Shown one piece after another: positions 31,161 to 37,475 of a stretch of 40,188 nucleotides of DNA. How positions within the stretch are numbered: position 1 is the stretch's first letter; every line of letters starts with the position of its first letter. The notes under the pieces were generated by a model. The model worked only from the letters and a program-made list of their open reading frames with translations, had not been told where the DNA came from and did no database searches. The stretch lies in NCBI GenBank assembly GCA_030647955.1, contig JAUSIQ010000023.1:1-40188 (forward strand). The letters run 5' to 3'. Source of the DNA: a bacterium. GTDB taxonomy: Bacteria > Patescibacteriota > Minisyncoccia > 2-02-FULL-40-12 > IGHO2-12-FULL-4. Made by a program: the position numbers and the translations under genes.

Positions 31161-31190
31161 ATTATAGCACAATTCTTGCATAAAAGTCAA
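31161..31190 (-). promoter_or_regulatory. Promoter of the GC-rich small gene
   Basis: Minus strand TTGACT (31190-31185), 18-base spacer, TATAAT (31166-31161). The -35 box is the right end of palindrome S3. Confidence 0.82.
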
Positions 31191-31265
31191 CCCCGTTAGA
31201 GAACGCCCTCGCCATAGCGAGTGGCTTCAGCCACCTCGGGGCGGCTTTTCTCTAACGGGGTCAAT
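31185..31265 (-). repeat. Promoter-linked palindrome S3
   Basis: On the coding strand ATTGACCCCGTTAGAGAA pairs with TTCTCTAACGGGGTTGACT (perfect core), enclosing a further GC-rich hairpin (GTGGCTGAAGCCAC). It follows the gap stop by 10 bases and supplies the next -35 box. Confidence 0.88.
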
Positions 31266-31275
31266 AGTTCCATAA

Positions 31276-32292
31276 TTAATCTAACAACGAAGCGAGTGAG
31301 AGCACATGCTTAACGAGCATGCTAGAGTAACCCCATTCGTTGTCATACCAGGCAAAAACTTTGACCAAGTCACCGTCTACTACTTTGGTTAAATCTAAGT
31401 TTACGATTGAGCCATGAGAATTGCCAAGAATATCAGTCGAAACGAGTTGCTCGTCGCTGGCTTGTAAGATTCCCTGCCATTCGGGATTAGCCGCAGCCTT
31501 GCGGAAAATATCGTTTACCTCTTCAACGGTCGTCGGTCTGGCGGCCACGAAGGTAAAATCAATCAGAGAGCCGGAAATCACTGGTACGCGAATGGCAACT
31601 CCGTCAAATTTGTCGTTCATTTCTTTAATAACCTGTCCGGTAGCCTTAGCGGCTCCAGTAGTAGAAGGAACAATATTTTGGGCGGCCGCTCGTCCGCGGC
31701 GAAAATCATCTTTTTTATCCGGTCCATCTACTAAGCTTTGGGTAGCGGTATAGCCGTGCACTGTAGTCATCACCGCTTTCTTAATTCCTAATGTGGCCAT
31801 CATCACAGCGACAACCGGATTAATGGCATTGGTGGTGCAAGAGGCGTTGGAGGTAATTTTTTCATTCTTGAGGCTTTCTTGGTTCAGGTTCGGGGTGGCG
31901 GTCGGAGTTGTATTGTCTTTGGAAGGAGCGCTAATGACGACCCTTTTGGCGCCAGCATCAAGGTGAGCTTGAGCTTTTTCTTTAGAATCGAATACTCCAG
32001 TGGATTCCACCACCACATCAACTTTGAATTTCCCCCACGGCAATTGCGCCGGTTCTTTTTCGTGACAAATCTGAATTTCCTTTCCATCTACTACTAGCGT
32101 ATCCCCTTTTACTTCTACCGTCTTATCCCAGGGGCCGTAAGTGGAGTCGTATTTTAAAAGATAAGCCAGATTAGACAAAGACCCCAAGTCATTTAAAGCG
32201 ACAATCTCGATATCCGGATTAACAAAAGCCTGACGGAAAAATATTCTGCCGATACGACCGAAACCGTTAATTGCTACTCGTAATTTTTTCAT
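31276..32292 (-). CDS. gap: Glyceraldehyde-3-phosphate dehydrogenase
   Basis: 338 aa. NAD-binding start RVAINGFGRIGRIFFRQAF, the acidic Asp34-type turn (ALNDLG), catalytic SNASCTTN with Cys152, and VHGYTATQSLVDGPDKKDDF with His179. C-terminal WYDNEWGYSSMLVKHVLSL is normal. Between about 126 and 145 the sequence (NTTPTATPNLNQESLKNEK) departs from the usual GVNxxxY segment before the active site. It makes 1,3-bisphosphoglycerate from GAP, phosphate and NAD. It follows a 75-aa membrane protein gene by 10 bases. Confidence 0.97.
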   Translation of the reverse strand: MKKLRVAINGFGRIGRIFFRQAFVNPDIEIVALNDLGSLSNLAYLLKYDSTYGPWDKTVEVKGDTLVVDGKEIQICHEKEPAQLPWGKFKVDVVVESTGVFDSKEKAQAHLDAGAKRVVISAPSKDNTTPTATPNLNQESLKNEKITSNASCTTNAINPVVAVMMATLGIKKAVMTTVHGYTATQSLVDGPDKKDDFRRGRAAAQNIVPSTTGAAKATGQVIKEMNDKFDGVAIRVPVISGSLIDFTFVAARPTTVEEVNDIFRKAAANPEWQGILQASDEQLVSTDILGNSHGSIVNLDLTKVVDGDLVKVFAWYDNEWGYSSMLVKHVLSLASLLD

Positions 32293-32302
32293 AATAAAAT
32301 GA

Positions 32303-32530
32303 TTAGCGGGGAGGTTTTATCCTTAAGATTTTATGCCAAAAATTGGGATGATCGATAATAAGCTCGGTGACAATAGCGAAAGGAATGACTACCATCAAAG
32401 CGATCCAGAAAACATTGGCGGTGATTTCGGCATTTGTGGTTAACTTTATACTAATAATATTTTCAATCAAATCCAAAATTAAACCAGCCACGATGAATTC
32501 TAAGATCCGAAGCTTAAAGTTTATTTTCAC
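32303..32530 (-). CDS. 75-aa membrane protein upstream of gap
   Basis: The start is taken as GTG at 32530 because a TATAAT box ends 6 bases upstream; the longer frame would begin before the promoter. Two hydrophobic helices (RILEFIVAGLILDLIENIIS; VFWIALMVVIPFAIVTELII) with a short basic tail (WHKILRIKPPR). No family recognised. It shares a transcript with gap, probably as its leaderless first gene. Confidence 0.6.
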   Translation of the reverse strand: MKINFKLRILEFIVAGLILDLIENIISIKLTTNAEITANVFWIALMVVIPFAIVTELIIDHPNFWHKILRIKPPR

Positions 32531-32536
32531 TACTTG

Positions 32537-32542
32537 ATTATA
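32537..32542 (-). promoter_or_regulatory. -10 box of a probable leaderless promoter (gap operon)
   Basis: TATAAT on the minus strand, 6 bases before GTG at 32530. The -35 region (TTTTCA) is weak. Confidence 0.6.
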
Positions 32543-32558
32543 GCAGAAGGGACATAAA

Positions 32559-32587
32559 TTGAAAAATTGACGAGAATGTAATACAAT
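32559..32587 (+). promoter_or_regulatory. Promoter of tRNA-Gly
   Basis: TTGAAA (32559-32564), 17-base spacer, TACAAT (32582-32587). Confidence 0.65.
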
Positions 32588-32649
32588 GATCAAAACTGCA
32601 AAGGCGGGTGTCCCGCTCTAAGTTTGTGCTTAAAAAAGCAAAAAATTAG

Positions 32650-32720
32650 GCGGGTGTCGTATACTGGTATTACCGCAGGTTTCCAACCTGCTGAAAGGGG
32701 TTCGATTCCCCTCACCCGCT
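32650..32720 (+). tRNA. tRNA-Gly (TCC)
   Basis: GCGGGTG acceptor pairs with CACCCGC, T73, no CCA. Anticodon arm GCAGG-TTTCCAA-CCTGC. T-arm GGGG-TTCGATT-CCCC. The first 9 bases are repeated 46 bases upstream (32604), where they form a small hairpin GCGGG-TGT-CCCGC. Confidence 0.95.
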
Positions 32721-32723
32721 CAT

Positions 32724-32769
32724 CATCAATACAAAAGCGCCCCTCTTACGGGGTGTTTTTGTATTGATG
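32724..32769 (+). terminator. Long-stem terminator after tRNA-Gly
   Basis: CATCAATACAAAA... CCCC-TCTTA-CGGGG ...TTTTTGTATTGATG; nearly perfect 46-base palindrome with a T run. Confidence 0.88.
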
Positions 32770-32918
32770 CCGGGTGAAGCGAGAACTTGAGTTCTCGCGT
32801 GGGGATGAGAACGGCCGGAGCGATGTTTCGTTAGCAGACGAAACCGCGAGGCCCGGTCCGGAGAGCTTGATTCAGCGAGCTGCATCAAGACTCGATGGCG
32901 ATTCCCCCGACCACTTTA
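32770..32918. other. Hairpin-rich non-coding stretch
   Basis: No ORF. Successive hairpins: GCGAGAAC-TTGA-GTTCTCGC; GTTTCGT-TAGCAG-ACGAAAC; CTTGAT...ATCAAG; and GGGGAT near the start against ATTCCCC near the end, which could close the whole domain. GC-rich compared with flanks. A structured RNA or decayed palindromic repeat; it does not match SRP RNA, 6S, RNase P or tmRNA by eye. Confidence 0.45.
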
Positions 32919-32919
32919 C

Positions 32920-32947
32920 TTGACTTTCGTTAAAATAGCTATATAAT
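32920..32947 (+). promoter_or_regulatory. Promoter of the small-gene array, first unit
   Basis: TTGACT (32920-32925), 16-base spacer, TATAAT (32942-32947). Confidence 0.8.
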
Positions 32948-32980
32948 CAGCTTAGGACTCAAATTAAAAGGGGGTGGCTT

Positions 32981-33157
32981 ATGTGGGAGATTGTGGTGGA
33001 TGAGGAAGATAGTTGGGGTTCTAGATCAGTAACAGATCGTTTAAAGATACTCGGGGGCTGGCTTGTGAGAACACACTTTACCACCAGTGGTAATCGAACT
33101 GCGATGGTCTTTGTGTCCGATCCCTTTCACGAATGGGATCTTGAAAAGTGCTTGTAA
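32981..33157 (+). CDS. 58-aa acidic/aromatic small protein
   Basis: ATG at 32981 after AAAAGGGGGTGG. The peptide runs from MWEIVVDEEDSWGSRSVTDR to FHEWDLEKCL, with strand-rich middle (LVRTHFTTSGNRTAMVFVSD). It looks like one small alpha/beta fold, cytoplasmic. It overlaps the next gene by 10 bases, so the two are probably coupled. No family recognised. Confidence 0.62.
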   Translation: MWEIVVDEEDSWGSRSVTDRLKILGGWLVRTHFTTSGNRTAMVFVSDPFHEWDLEKCL

Positions 33158-33381
33158 AGTTCTTTTCCGATCGCATACGCCTTACTTTCGAAAGCGGAAA
33201 GATTTATTTAAGAGTCATTGGACGGAACGAAGAAAAAGGGGTTCCAGAAGCCCTAAAGCAGCTAGCGAGGATAATGGACAGTCTGAAGGAACAAGGGGTT
33301 TTCTTTGAAGAAATGCAAAGAAACTACCGAGGAAAAAAGAAAACAGACTGCATTGGCATTAACCTTAAAAATCGTGAATAA
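33148..33381 (+). CDS. 77-aa basic small protein
   Basis: Start is a GTG at 33148 lying before the stop of the previous gene. LVKFFSDRIRLTFESGKIYL suggests a beta-hairpin, then a helix (ALKQLARIMDSLKEQGVFFE) and a basic tail with RNYRGKKKTD. The overlap with the 58-aa acidic gene makes an acidic/basic pair, so a complex is possible. No family recognised. Confidence 0.58.
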   Translation: MLVKFFSDRIRLTFESGKIYLRVIGRNEEKGVPEALKQLARIMDSLKEQGVFFEEMQRNYRGKKKTDCIGINLKNRE

Positions 33382-33408
33382 AGATCGACGTTCCCCCGGG
33401 AACTCGCT

Positions 33409-33429
33409 GACCGAGAACGGTCTTTTTTT
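33409..33429 (+). terminator. Intrinsic terminator
   Basis: GACCG-AGAA-CGGTC followed by TTTTTTT. A separate GTTCCCCCGGGAAC palindrome lies just before it (33390-33403). Confidence 0.88.
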
Positions 33430-33457
33430 ATTGCAAAAATCTTCCTGCCATTTAAGA

Positions 33458-33486
33458 TTGACAAAAACGTTAAGTATTGTTACTCT
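33458..33486 (+). promoter_or_regulatory. Promoter, second unit of the array
   Basis: TTGACA (33458-33463), 17-base spacer, TACTCT (33481-33486); weak -10 box. Confidence 0.6.
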
Positions 33487-33515
33487 CTGGACAGAATATT
33501 AAAAAGGAGTGTCCC

Positions 33516-33821
33516 ATGGTTGCAACTTGGGTGGTTATTGCGTTTTTACTTATGATTACTGTGTCCAGTCTTTTTGGATCAAGGCTTGAGGCCTATAACT
33601 CTAGACCGAGGGTAATTAAAAAGGTAGTAACAAAGCCTATTTGTTCATTTTGTACAAAGATTATCAACGGACCGGATTTTTCCAAGTGGTTACCGGAAAA
33701 GTATTCAGAGCATCTCTATATTGCAAAGGTTCAAGAGGTGCCGCTTACTGTGAAAGATGGTATCGGTTCATGTAGCCGATGTGGATTCGAGGCAAGAGTA
33801 CTTGAGATCGTACAGTGCTAA
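33516..33821 (+). CDS. Small membrane protein with zinc ribbon
   Basis: 101 aa from the ATG at 33516 (AAAAGGAGTG upstream). One transmembrane helix at 4-22 (TWVVIAFLLMITVSSLFG), a basic stretch, then CSFC (residues 43-46) and CSRC about 40 residues later, a four-Cys zinc-ribbon set in the cytoplasm. Similar layout to the 15508-15819 gene but not evidently homologous. Its stop lies 2 bases before the next ATG. Confidence 0.68.
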   Translation: MVATWVVIAFLLMITVSSLFGSRLEAYNSRPRVIKKVVTKPICSFCTKIINGPDFSKWLPEKYSEHLYIAKVQEVPLTVKDGIGSCSRCGFEARVLEIVQC

Positions 33822-33823
33822 CC

Positions 33824-34057
33824 ATGCCAACGACCAAGAGCGGTGCTGTTTACAAGATAGACGGGGCGGGTGATTTTATAAATATCAATTTTTGTGACGA
33901 CAGAAATGAAAAATTCAATTACACTGATCTTAAAGAAATCATCAAAACAGAATGTCCTCATCTAAGACCCAAAGATATCAGAATCAGTGCTCACAGTGGA
34001 GCAGGCATAACCATTTCTCATAGAATTCCCCACCACAGACTAGTGAAACACAACTGA
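33824..34057 (+). CDS. 77-aa hypothetical protein
   Basis: ATG at 33824, two bases after the previous stop. The peptide MPTTKSGAVYKIDGAGDFIN has strands, a helix (YTDLKEIIKTECPHL) and a His/Arg-rich end (SHRIPHHRLVKHN). Its TGA lies inside the terminator stem. Coupled to the zinc-ribbon gene. No family recognised. Confidence 0.58.
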   Translation: MPTTKSGAVYKIDGAGDFININFCDDRNEKFNYTDLKEIIKTECPHLRPKDIRISAHSGAGITISHRIPHHRLVKHN

Positions 34058-34074
34058 CAAAAGTCAGTTTTTTT
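34053..34074 (+). terminator. Intrinsic terminator
   Basis: ACTGAC-AAAA-GTCAGT followed by a T run; next promoter starts 2 bases later. Confidence 0.9.
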
Positions 34075-34075
34075 A

Positions 34076-34103
34076 TTGACAAATAGCCTATAAATGCTAT
34101 TTT
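34076..34103 (+). promoter_or_regulatory. Promoter, third unit of the array
   Basis: TTGACA (34076-34081), 16-base spacer, TATTTT (34098-34103). Confidence 0.72.
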
Positions 34104-34131
34104 AACTTAGGTTTAAAAATTGGAGAACCCT

Positions 34132-34386
34132 ATGTCCCAAGAAAGAAGTGTGGCTATTTGGGCAATTGTGTGCGCTATTCTTGGATTAGGTTTTGGTTTT
34201 TTCTTTAATTCAGAAGGGCTAAAGATTATTGTCGGAATATGGGTCTTTATCGGAATTGCGGCAGGCACAGCGGCAGATGACCTTCCGTCAGAGCCGATTG
34301 TCGGATGGGCTACATTCGGTGCAGCGCTAGGGTTGACTATAGCCGCGGTAAATTATCAATCCTGGCTTACTCCCCTATTAAGATAG
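34132..34386 (+). CDS. 84-aa membrane protein
   Basis: ATG at 34132 (TTGGAGAA upstream; an in-frame TTG at 34120 is less likely). Three hydrophobic helices: WAIVCAILGLGFGFFF, IIVGIWVFIGIAAGTAA and VGWATFGAALGLTIAAV, with GxxxG-type spacing. Single gene with own promoter and terminator. No family recognised. Confidence 0.62.
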   Translation: MSQERSVAIWAIVCAILGLGFGFFFNSEGLKIIVGIWVFIGIAAGTAADDLPSEPIVGWATFGAALGLTIAAVNYQSWLTPLLR

Positions 34387-34396
34387 CTTTCATACT

Positions 34397-34417
34397 AACG
34401 GGTAACCCCCGTTTTTT
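34397..34417 (+). terminator. Intrinsic terminator
   Basis: ACGGG-TAACC-CCCGT followed by TTTTTG. Confidence 0.85.
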
Positions 34418-34436
34418 GTTGTAAAAATCTACCGTC

Positions 34437-34465
34437 TTGACTTATAACAAGTATTAACATATAAT
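34437..34465 (+). promoter_or_regulatory. Promoter, fourth unit of the array
   Basis: TTGACT (34437-34442), 17-base spacer, TATAAT (34460-34465); close to consensus. Confidence 0.85.
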
Positions 34466-34500
34466 CTCCAGAGTTCTTGGAAATCGACGAGGAGCCTATC

Positions 34501-34842
34501 ATGCCATCAACATACCTAAGTTCTAATCAAAAAGAGGAATATTCAAAAGTCAGTAATCCGAAAATGGATACTCTTCTGCAAAGCGTCAGGAAACTCGATA
34601 ACAACCGCTGGTTTATAGTAGAGGACAAAGCACGTAAGGGCAGGAAGACATTCCCTGTCTACATGATATATTGGGAGTCTGGAATTGATCATCAACTCAT
34701 TCTTTCATACCATGATTTTGATGCAGACGACATCTATGACGATGGTCCATGTATTGGGTATTTAAATATTGGTGCAACCAAATTGATGGTCATCTGCTTT
34801 TTTGAAGGATTATTGAAGGGTCTACAAGCAAAGAGAGCTTGA
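34501..34842 (+). CDS. 113-aa hypothetical protein
   Basis: ATG at 34501 with GAGGAG upstream. Soluble, alpha/beta: RKLDNNRWFIVEDKARKGRK, FPVYMIYWESGIDHQLILSY, an acidic patch (DFDADDIYDDGP) and a C-terminal helix (LMVICFFEGLLKGLQAK). Followed by a decayed-looking GGC/GCC hairpin at 34852-34864 without a T run. No family recognised. Confidence 0.6.
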   Translation: MPSTYLSSNQKEEYSKVSNPKMDTLLQSVRKLDNNRWFIVEDKARKGRKTFPVYMIYWESGIDHQLILSYHDFDADDIYDDGPCIGYLNIGATKLMVICFFEGLLKGLQAKRA

Positions 34843-34877
34843 TACCCCCAACGGCTTAACGCCATTCCTTGCTTTCA

Positions 34878-34905
34878 TTGACTTTTTGATAAATAAGTAT
34901 ATGCT
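34878..34905 (+). promoter_or_regulatory. Promoter, fifth unit of the array
   Basis: TTGACT (34878-34883), 16-base spacer, TATGCT (34900-34905). Confidence 0.68.
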
Positions 34906-34935
34906 ATCAGAAAGTTCATCGTATTAGGAGTACCT

Positions 34936-35304
34936 ATGCTCGTAATTGTTTACGGCATTCCTCAGGGTGTAAGTTCTTTACAGCTGAATACAGACTTTCG
35001 TCCAGGATTAGCAGCGGTAATTGCCGAGGCGGCCGGACCAGATGTTTTACCATCTGAAATTGATATATTTACACCGTTGGAAAATCTGGGCGATGCCGAA
35101 TACCCCATGCAACAAAAAAGGATATTCGTTGTGATTGAAAATTATAGTCAATATGTAGCGATCGAGGATGCGGAAAAAGTATCCGCACGTATAGCCCAAG
35201 CCGTGTCGGAAAAGATCAGAGAATTTCTATTTGCCAGGAATTGTACAATTAAGTGCATCGTTCGCCACCGACCCCAAACTGGTCTAACCTACGATTGCCT
35301 ATAG
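34936..35304 (+). CDS. 122-aa hypothetical protein
   Basis: TAGGAG precedes the ATG. Soluble, alternating strands and helices: MLVIVYGIPQGVSSLQLNTD, KRIFVVIENYSQYVAIEDAE, and a long helix (VSARIAQAVSEKIREFLFAR) before CTIKCIVRHRP. The small alpha/beta pattern with a strand at the N-terminus recalls tautomerase-size folds, but no motif supports that. Last gene of the array. Confidence 0.6.
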   Translation: MLVIVYGIPQGVSSLQLNTDFRPGLAAVIAEAAGPDVLPSEIDIFTPLENLGDAEYPMQQKRIFVVIENYSQYVAIEDAEKVSARIAQAVSEKIREFLFARNCTIKCIVRHRPQTGLTYDCL

Positions 35305-35305
35305 C

Positions 35306-35330
35306 AAACCACCGTTTCCGGTGGTTTTTA
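35306..35330 (+). terminator. Intrinsic terminator, end of the array
   Basis: AACCACCG-TTTC-CGGTGGTT followed by TTTAATTT. Confidence 0.9.
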
Positions 35331-35355
35331 ATTTAAAAAAGTCCGAGGCTGACGC

Positions 35356-35390
35356 ATAGCTAAAACCCGCTTGAGGCGGGTTTTAGCTAT
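35356..35390. terminator. Bidirectional terminator between the array and hup
   Basis: ATAGCTAAAACCCGC (35356-35370), 5-base loop, GCGGGTTTTAGCTAT (35376-35390): 15 perfect pairs. Confidence 0.85.
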
Positions 35391-35416
35391 GATATTTCGG
35401 ATCCAAAATATCAACT

Positions 35417-35692
35417 CTATTGCACTGCTTCTTTCAAAACTTTACTGGCGCGGAACTTTGGAGCCTTGGAAGCTTTGATGTGAACAGTCTCTCCAGTCTT
35501 AGGATTTCGTCCTTCGCGGGCCTTTCGATCCGCTACGCGGAAGATACCAAAACCGGCAATGTTGACCTTATCTCCGGACTTGATCACTTTCGTGATCTCC
35601 TCGAAAATAGTGTCTAACCATTCCATCCCCTGCTTCTTAGAAACGCCGTATTTTTCGGCTAATTTCTCGGCTAATTGATTCTTTTTGACCAT
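35417..35692 (-). CDS. hup: HU-family DNA-binding protein
   Basis: 91 aa from the ATG at 35692, chosen for GAAGGAGG 8 bases upstream; the frame could extend to 35716. MVKKNQLAEKLAEKYGVSKK, the dimer core, then NIAGFGIFRVADRKAREGRN and PKTGETVHIKASKAPKFRAS, the beta-arm (with the Arg-Asn-Pro tip) that bends DNA. Acts as a nucleoid protein. No sign of the IHF alpha/beta split. The 5' region up to 35800 is AT-rich and promoter-like. Confidence 0.97.
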   Translation of the reverse strand: MVKKNQLAEKLAEKYGVSKKQGMEWLDTIFEEITKVIKSGDKVNIAGFGIFRVADRKAREGRNPKTGETVHIKASKAPKFRASKVLKEAVQ

Positions 35693-35828
35693 AATATTCC
35701 TCCTTCTTTTGCTCAACGACTGTAGTTAATTATGCATTAACCCTAGCCGCATGAAGCAAATAAGTTATTATCCTTTATATAATACTAGTACAACAGCGTT
35801 ATTATGCAAGGAAACTATGCACAGCCCC

Positions 35829-37358
35829 CTATCTGGCATATTCTATCGCTCTGGTTTCACGAATAACATTGACCTTAATTTCACCCGGATAGCGCATCTC
35901 TTCTTCGATTCTCTTAGCGATATCCTTGGCCATTTTGAGGGCAGTGAGGTCGTCTACTTTGGCGGGAGTGACAAAGATACGCAGTTCACGTCCGGCTTGC
36001 ACAGCATAGGACTTCTCTACTCCCTGGAAGGAGTTGGCGATCCTCTCTAGGTCCTCTAAACGCTTTAAATAGATCTCTACGGTATCGCGTCGAGCTCCCG
36101 GACGGGCAGCGGAGATAGCATCAGCAGCCTGCACAATGCGTGATTCCAAGGTGGTATAGGGGTATTCTTCATGATGCGACTGCATAGCCAAGATTACTCT
36201 CTCGTCTACATTAAACTTCTGAAGAATCTTGCGACCAATTTCAACGTGAGTGCCCTGTACCTCATGATCGACTGCTTTTCCAATATCATGGAAAAGTGCA
36301 CCCCTCTTGGCAATCGAAACATCTCCACCTAATTCCTGGGCCAAGATGGCCGCCACATGCGTCATCTCAATAGAGTGAATCAGCACATTCTGCCCAAAGC
36401 TAGTACGAAAAGCCAAGCGGCCCAATAAAAAGGTTAGCTTGGGGTCGACGATACCAACGCCAGTTTCGTACAAAGCCGCTTCTCCGGCCTCGCGGATTTT
36501 ATCGTTAATTTCGGCTTTGGCTTTTTCAACGAACTCTTCAATTTTAGCGGGATGAATGCGGCCATCAGCGATCAACTTTTCTAATACTAATTTGGCCGTA
36601 TGTCGACGAACAGGATCAAAGCTGGAAAGAATCAAAGTTTCCGGGGTGTCGTCGATAATGACATCCACTCCGGTCATACGCTCAATCGTTTTAATATTGC
36701 GTCCTTCTTTTCCAATGATTTTACCTTTCATTTCATCGGAAGGAAGATTGACAATCGTGGTGGTGACATCCGAGATGTGCGAACCGGCGTAGCGCTGAAT
36801 AGCCATGGTCATAATCTCCTTGGCTTTGCGGTCCAAAACCTCCTGGTTGCCCTCACCCAACTTTTTCATCTTCTCGTACAGATCGTCCTTGTATTCTTTT
36901 TCAATCGTCTGGTGCATGAGATTAAGAGCCTCATCGCGCCTCAATCCAGAGATCTTTTCCAGTTCAGCAATCTGAATCTGTCTCTTTTCGGTCAATTCCG
37001 CCTCAATCTTCTCTGTTTCAGTAATCTTCGTCTGAAGAACCTGACGATCTTTCTCCGCTTCTTTAGACTTGGATTCTAACTCGCTCTCCTTTTTGGAAAG
37101 CATGTTTTCGATACGAATAAGCTGGGCATGTCTCTCTTTGCCCTCGCGCTTCGAATCTTCTAAAATTTTGAGCGAACGATTCTTTGCTTCTAAGAGGAAA
37201 TCTTGCGACTTCGACTTAGCTTCGTTTAAAATGTTCTGTGCTCTGTTTTCGGCTGAACGGATACGATTATCAGCGATTAAGCGCCGGACGAGATACCCGA
37301 CTCCCATCCCCGAGAAAAACAAAATGACCCAAATTATGGTTCCGGTTGCTAAATTCAT
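35829..37358 (-). CDS. rny: Ribonuclease Y
   Basis: 509 aa, usual length. N-terminal anchor (IIWVILFFSGMGVGYLVRRL), long coiled coil at about 30-190, KH domain with KGKIIGKEGRNIKTIERMTG, then an HD domain with GALFHDIGKAVDHE and the second histidine set (AMQSHHEEYPY). C-terminus ends at GEIKVNVIRETRAIEYAR. It starts mRNA decay by endonucleolytic cuts at the membrane. Single gene. Confidence 0.97.
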   Translation of the reverse strand: MNLATGTIIWVILFFSGMGVGYLVRRLIADNRIRSAENRAQNILNEAKSKSQDFLLEAKNRSLKILEDSKREGKERHAQLIRIENMLSKKESELESKSKEAEKDRQVLQTKITETEKIEAELTEKRQIQIAELEKISGLRRDEALNLMHQTIEKEYKDDLYEKMKKLGEGNQEVLDRKAKEIMTMAIQRYAGSHISDVTTTIVNLPSDEMKGKIIGKEGRNIKTIERMTGVDVIIDDTPETLILSSFDPVRRHTAKLVLEKLIADGRIHPAKIEEFVEKAKAEINDKIREAGEAALYETGVGIVDPKLTFLLGRLAFRTSFGQNVLIHSIEMTHVAAILAQELGGDVSIAKRGALFHDIGKAVDHEVQGTHVEIGRKILQKFNVDERVILAMQSHHEEYPYTTLESRIVQAADAISAARPGARRDTVEIYLKRLEDLERIANSFQGVEKSYAVQAGRELRIFVTPAKVDDLTALKMAKDIAKRIEEEMRYPGEIKVNVIRETRAIEYAR

Positions 37359-37439
37359 ATGAAGTGTTGAGCAAGAAAATCATGACAATTTTTTGCTTAA
37401 AGTTTACTATTTTTGTGGACTATTTTACCCTAGCAGAAA

Positions 37440-37468
37440 TAGACGATCGGTTCAAGTTTTGTTATGCT
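37440..37468 (+). promoter_or_regulatory. Leaderless promoter of gpmI
   Basis: TAGACG-like -35 (37440-37445), 17-base spacer, TATGCT (37463-37468); ATG at 37476 begins 7 bases later. Confidence 0.55.
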
Positions 37469-37475
37469 GTCTGAT

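Noticed and set aside
30809-31161. Several overlapping ORFs on both strands in the GC-rich block
   Set aside because: High GC removes stop codons; only the 30892-31140 minus frame has promoter, ribosome site and terminator in register.
32770-32918. SRP RNA, 6S RNA or tmRNA
   Set aside because: Conserved signature segments of these RNAs were not found; only generic hairpins are present.
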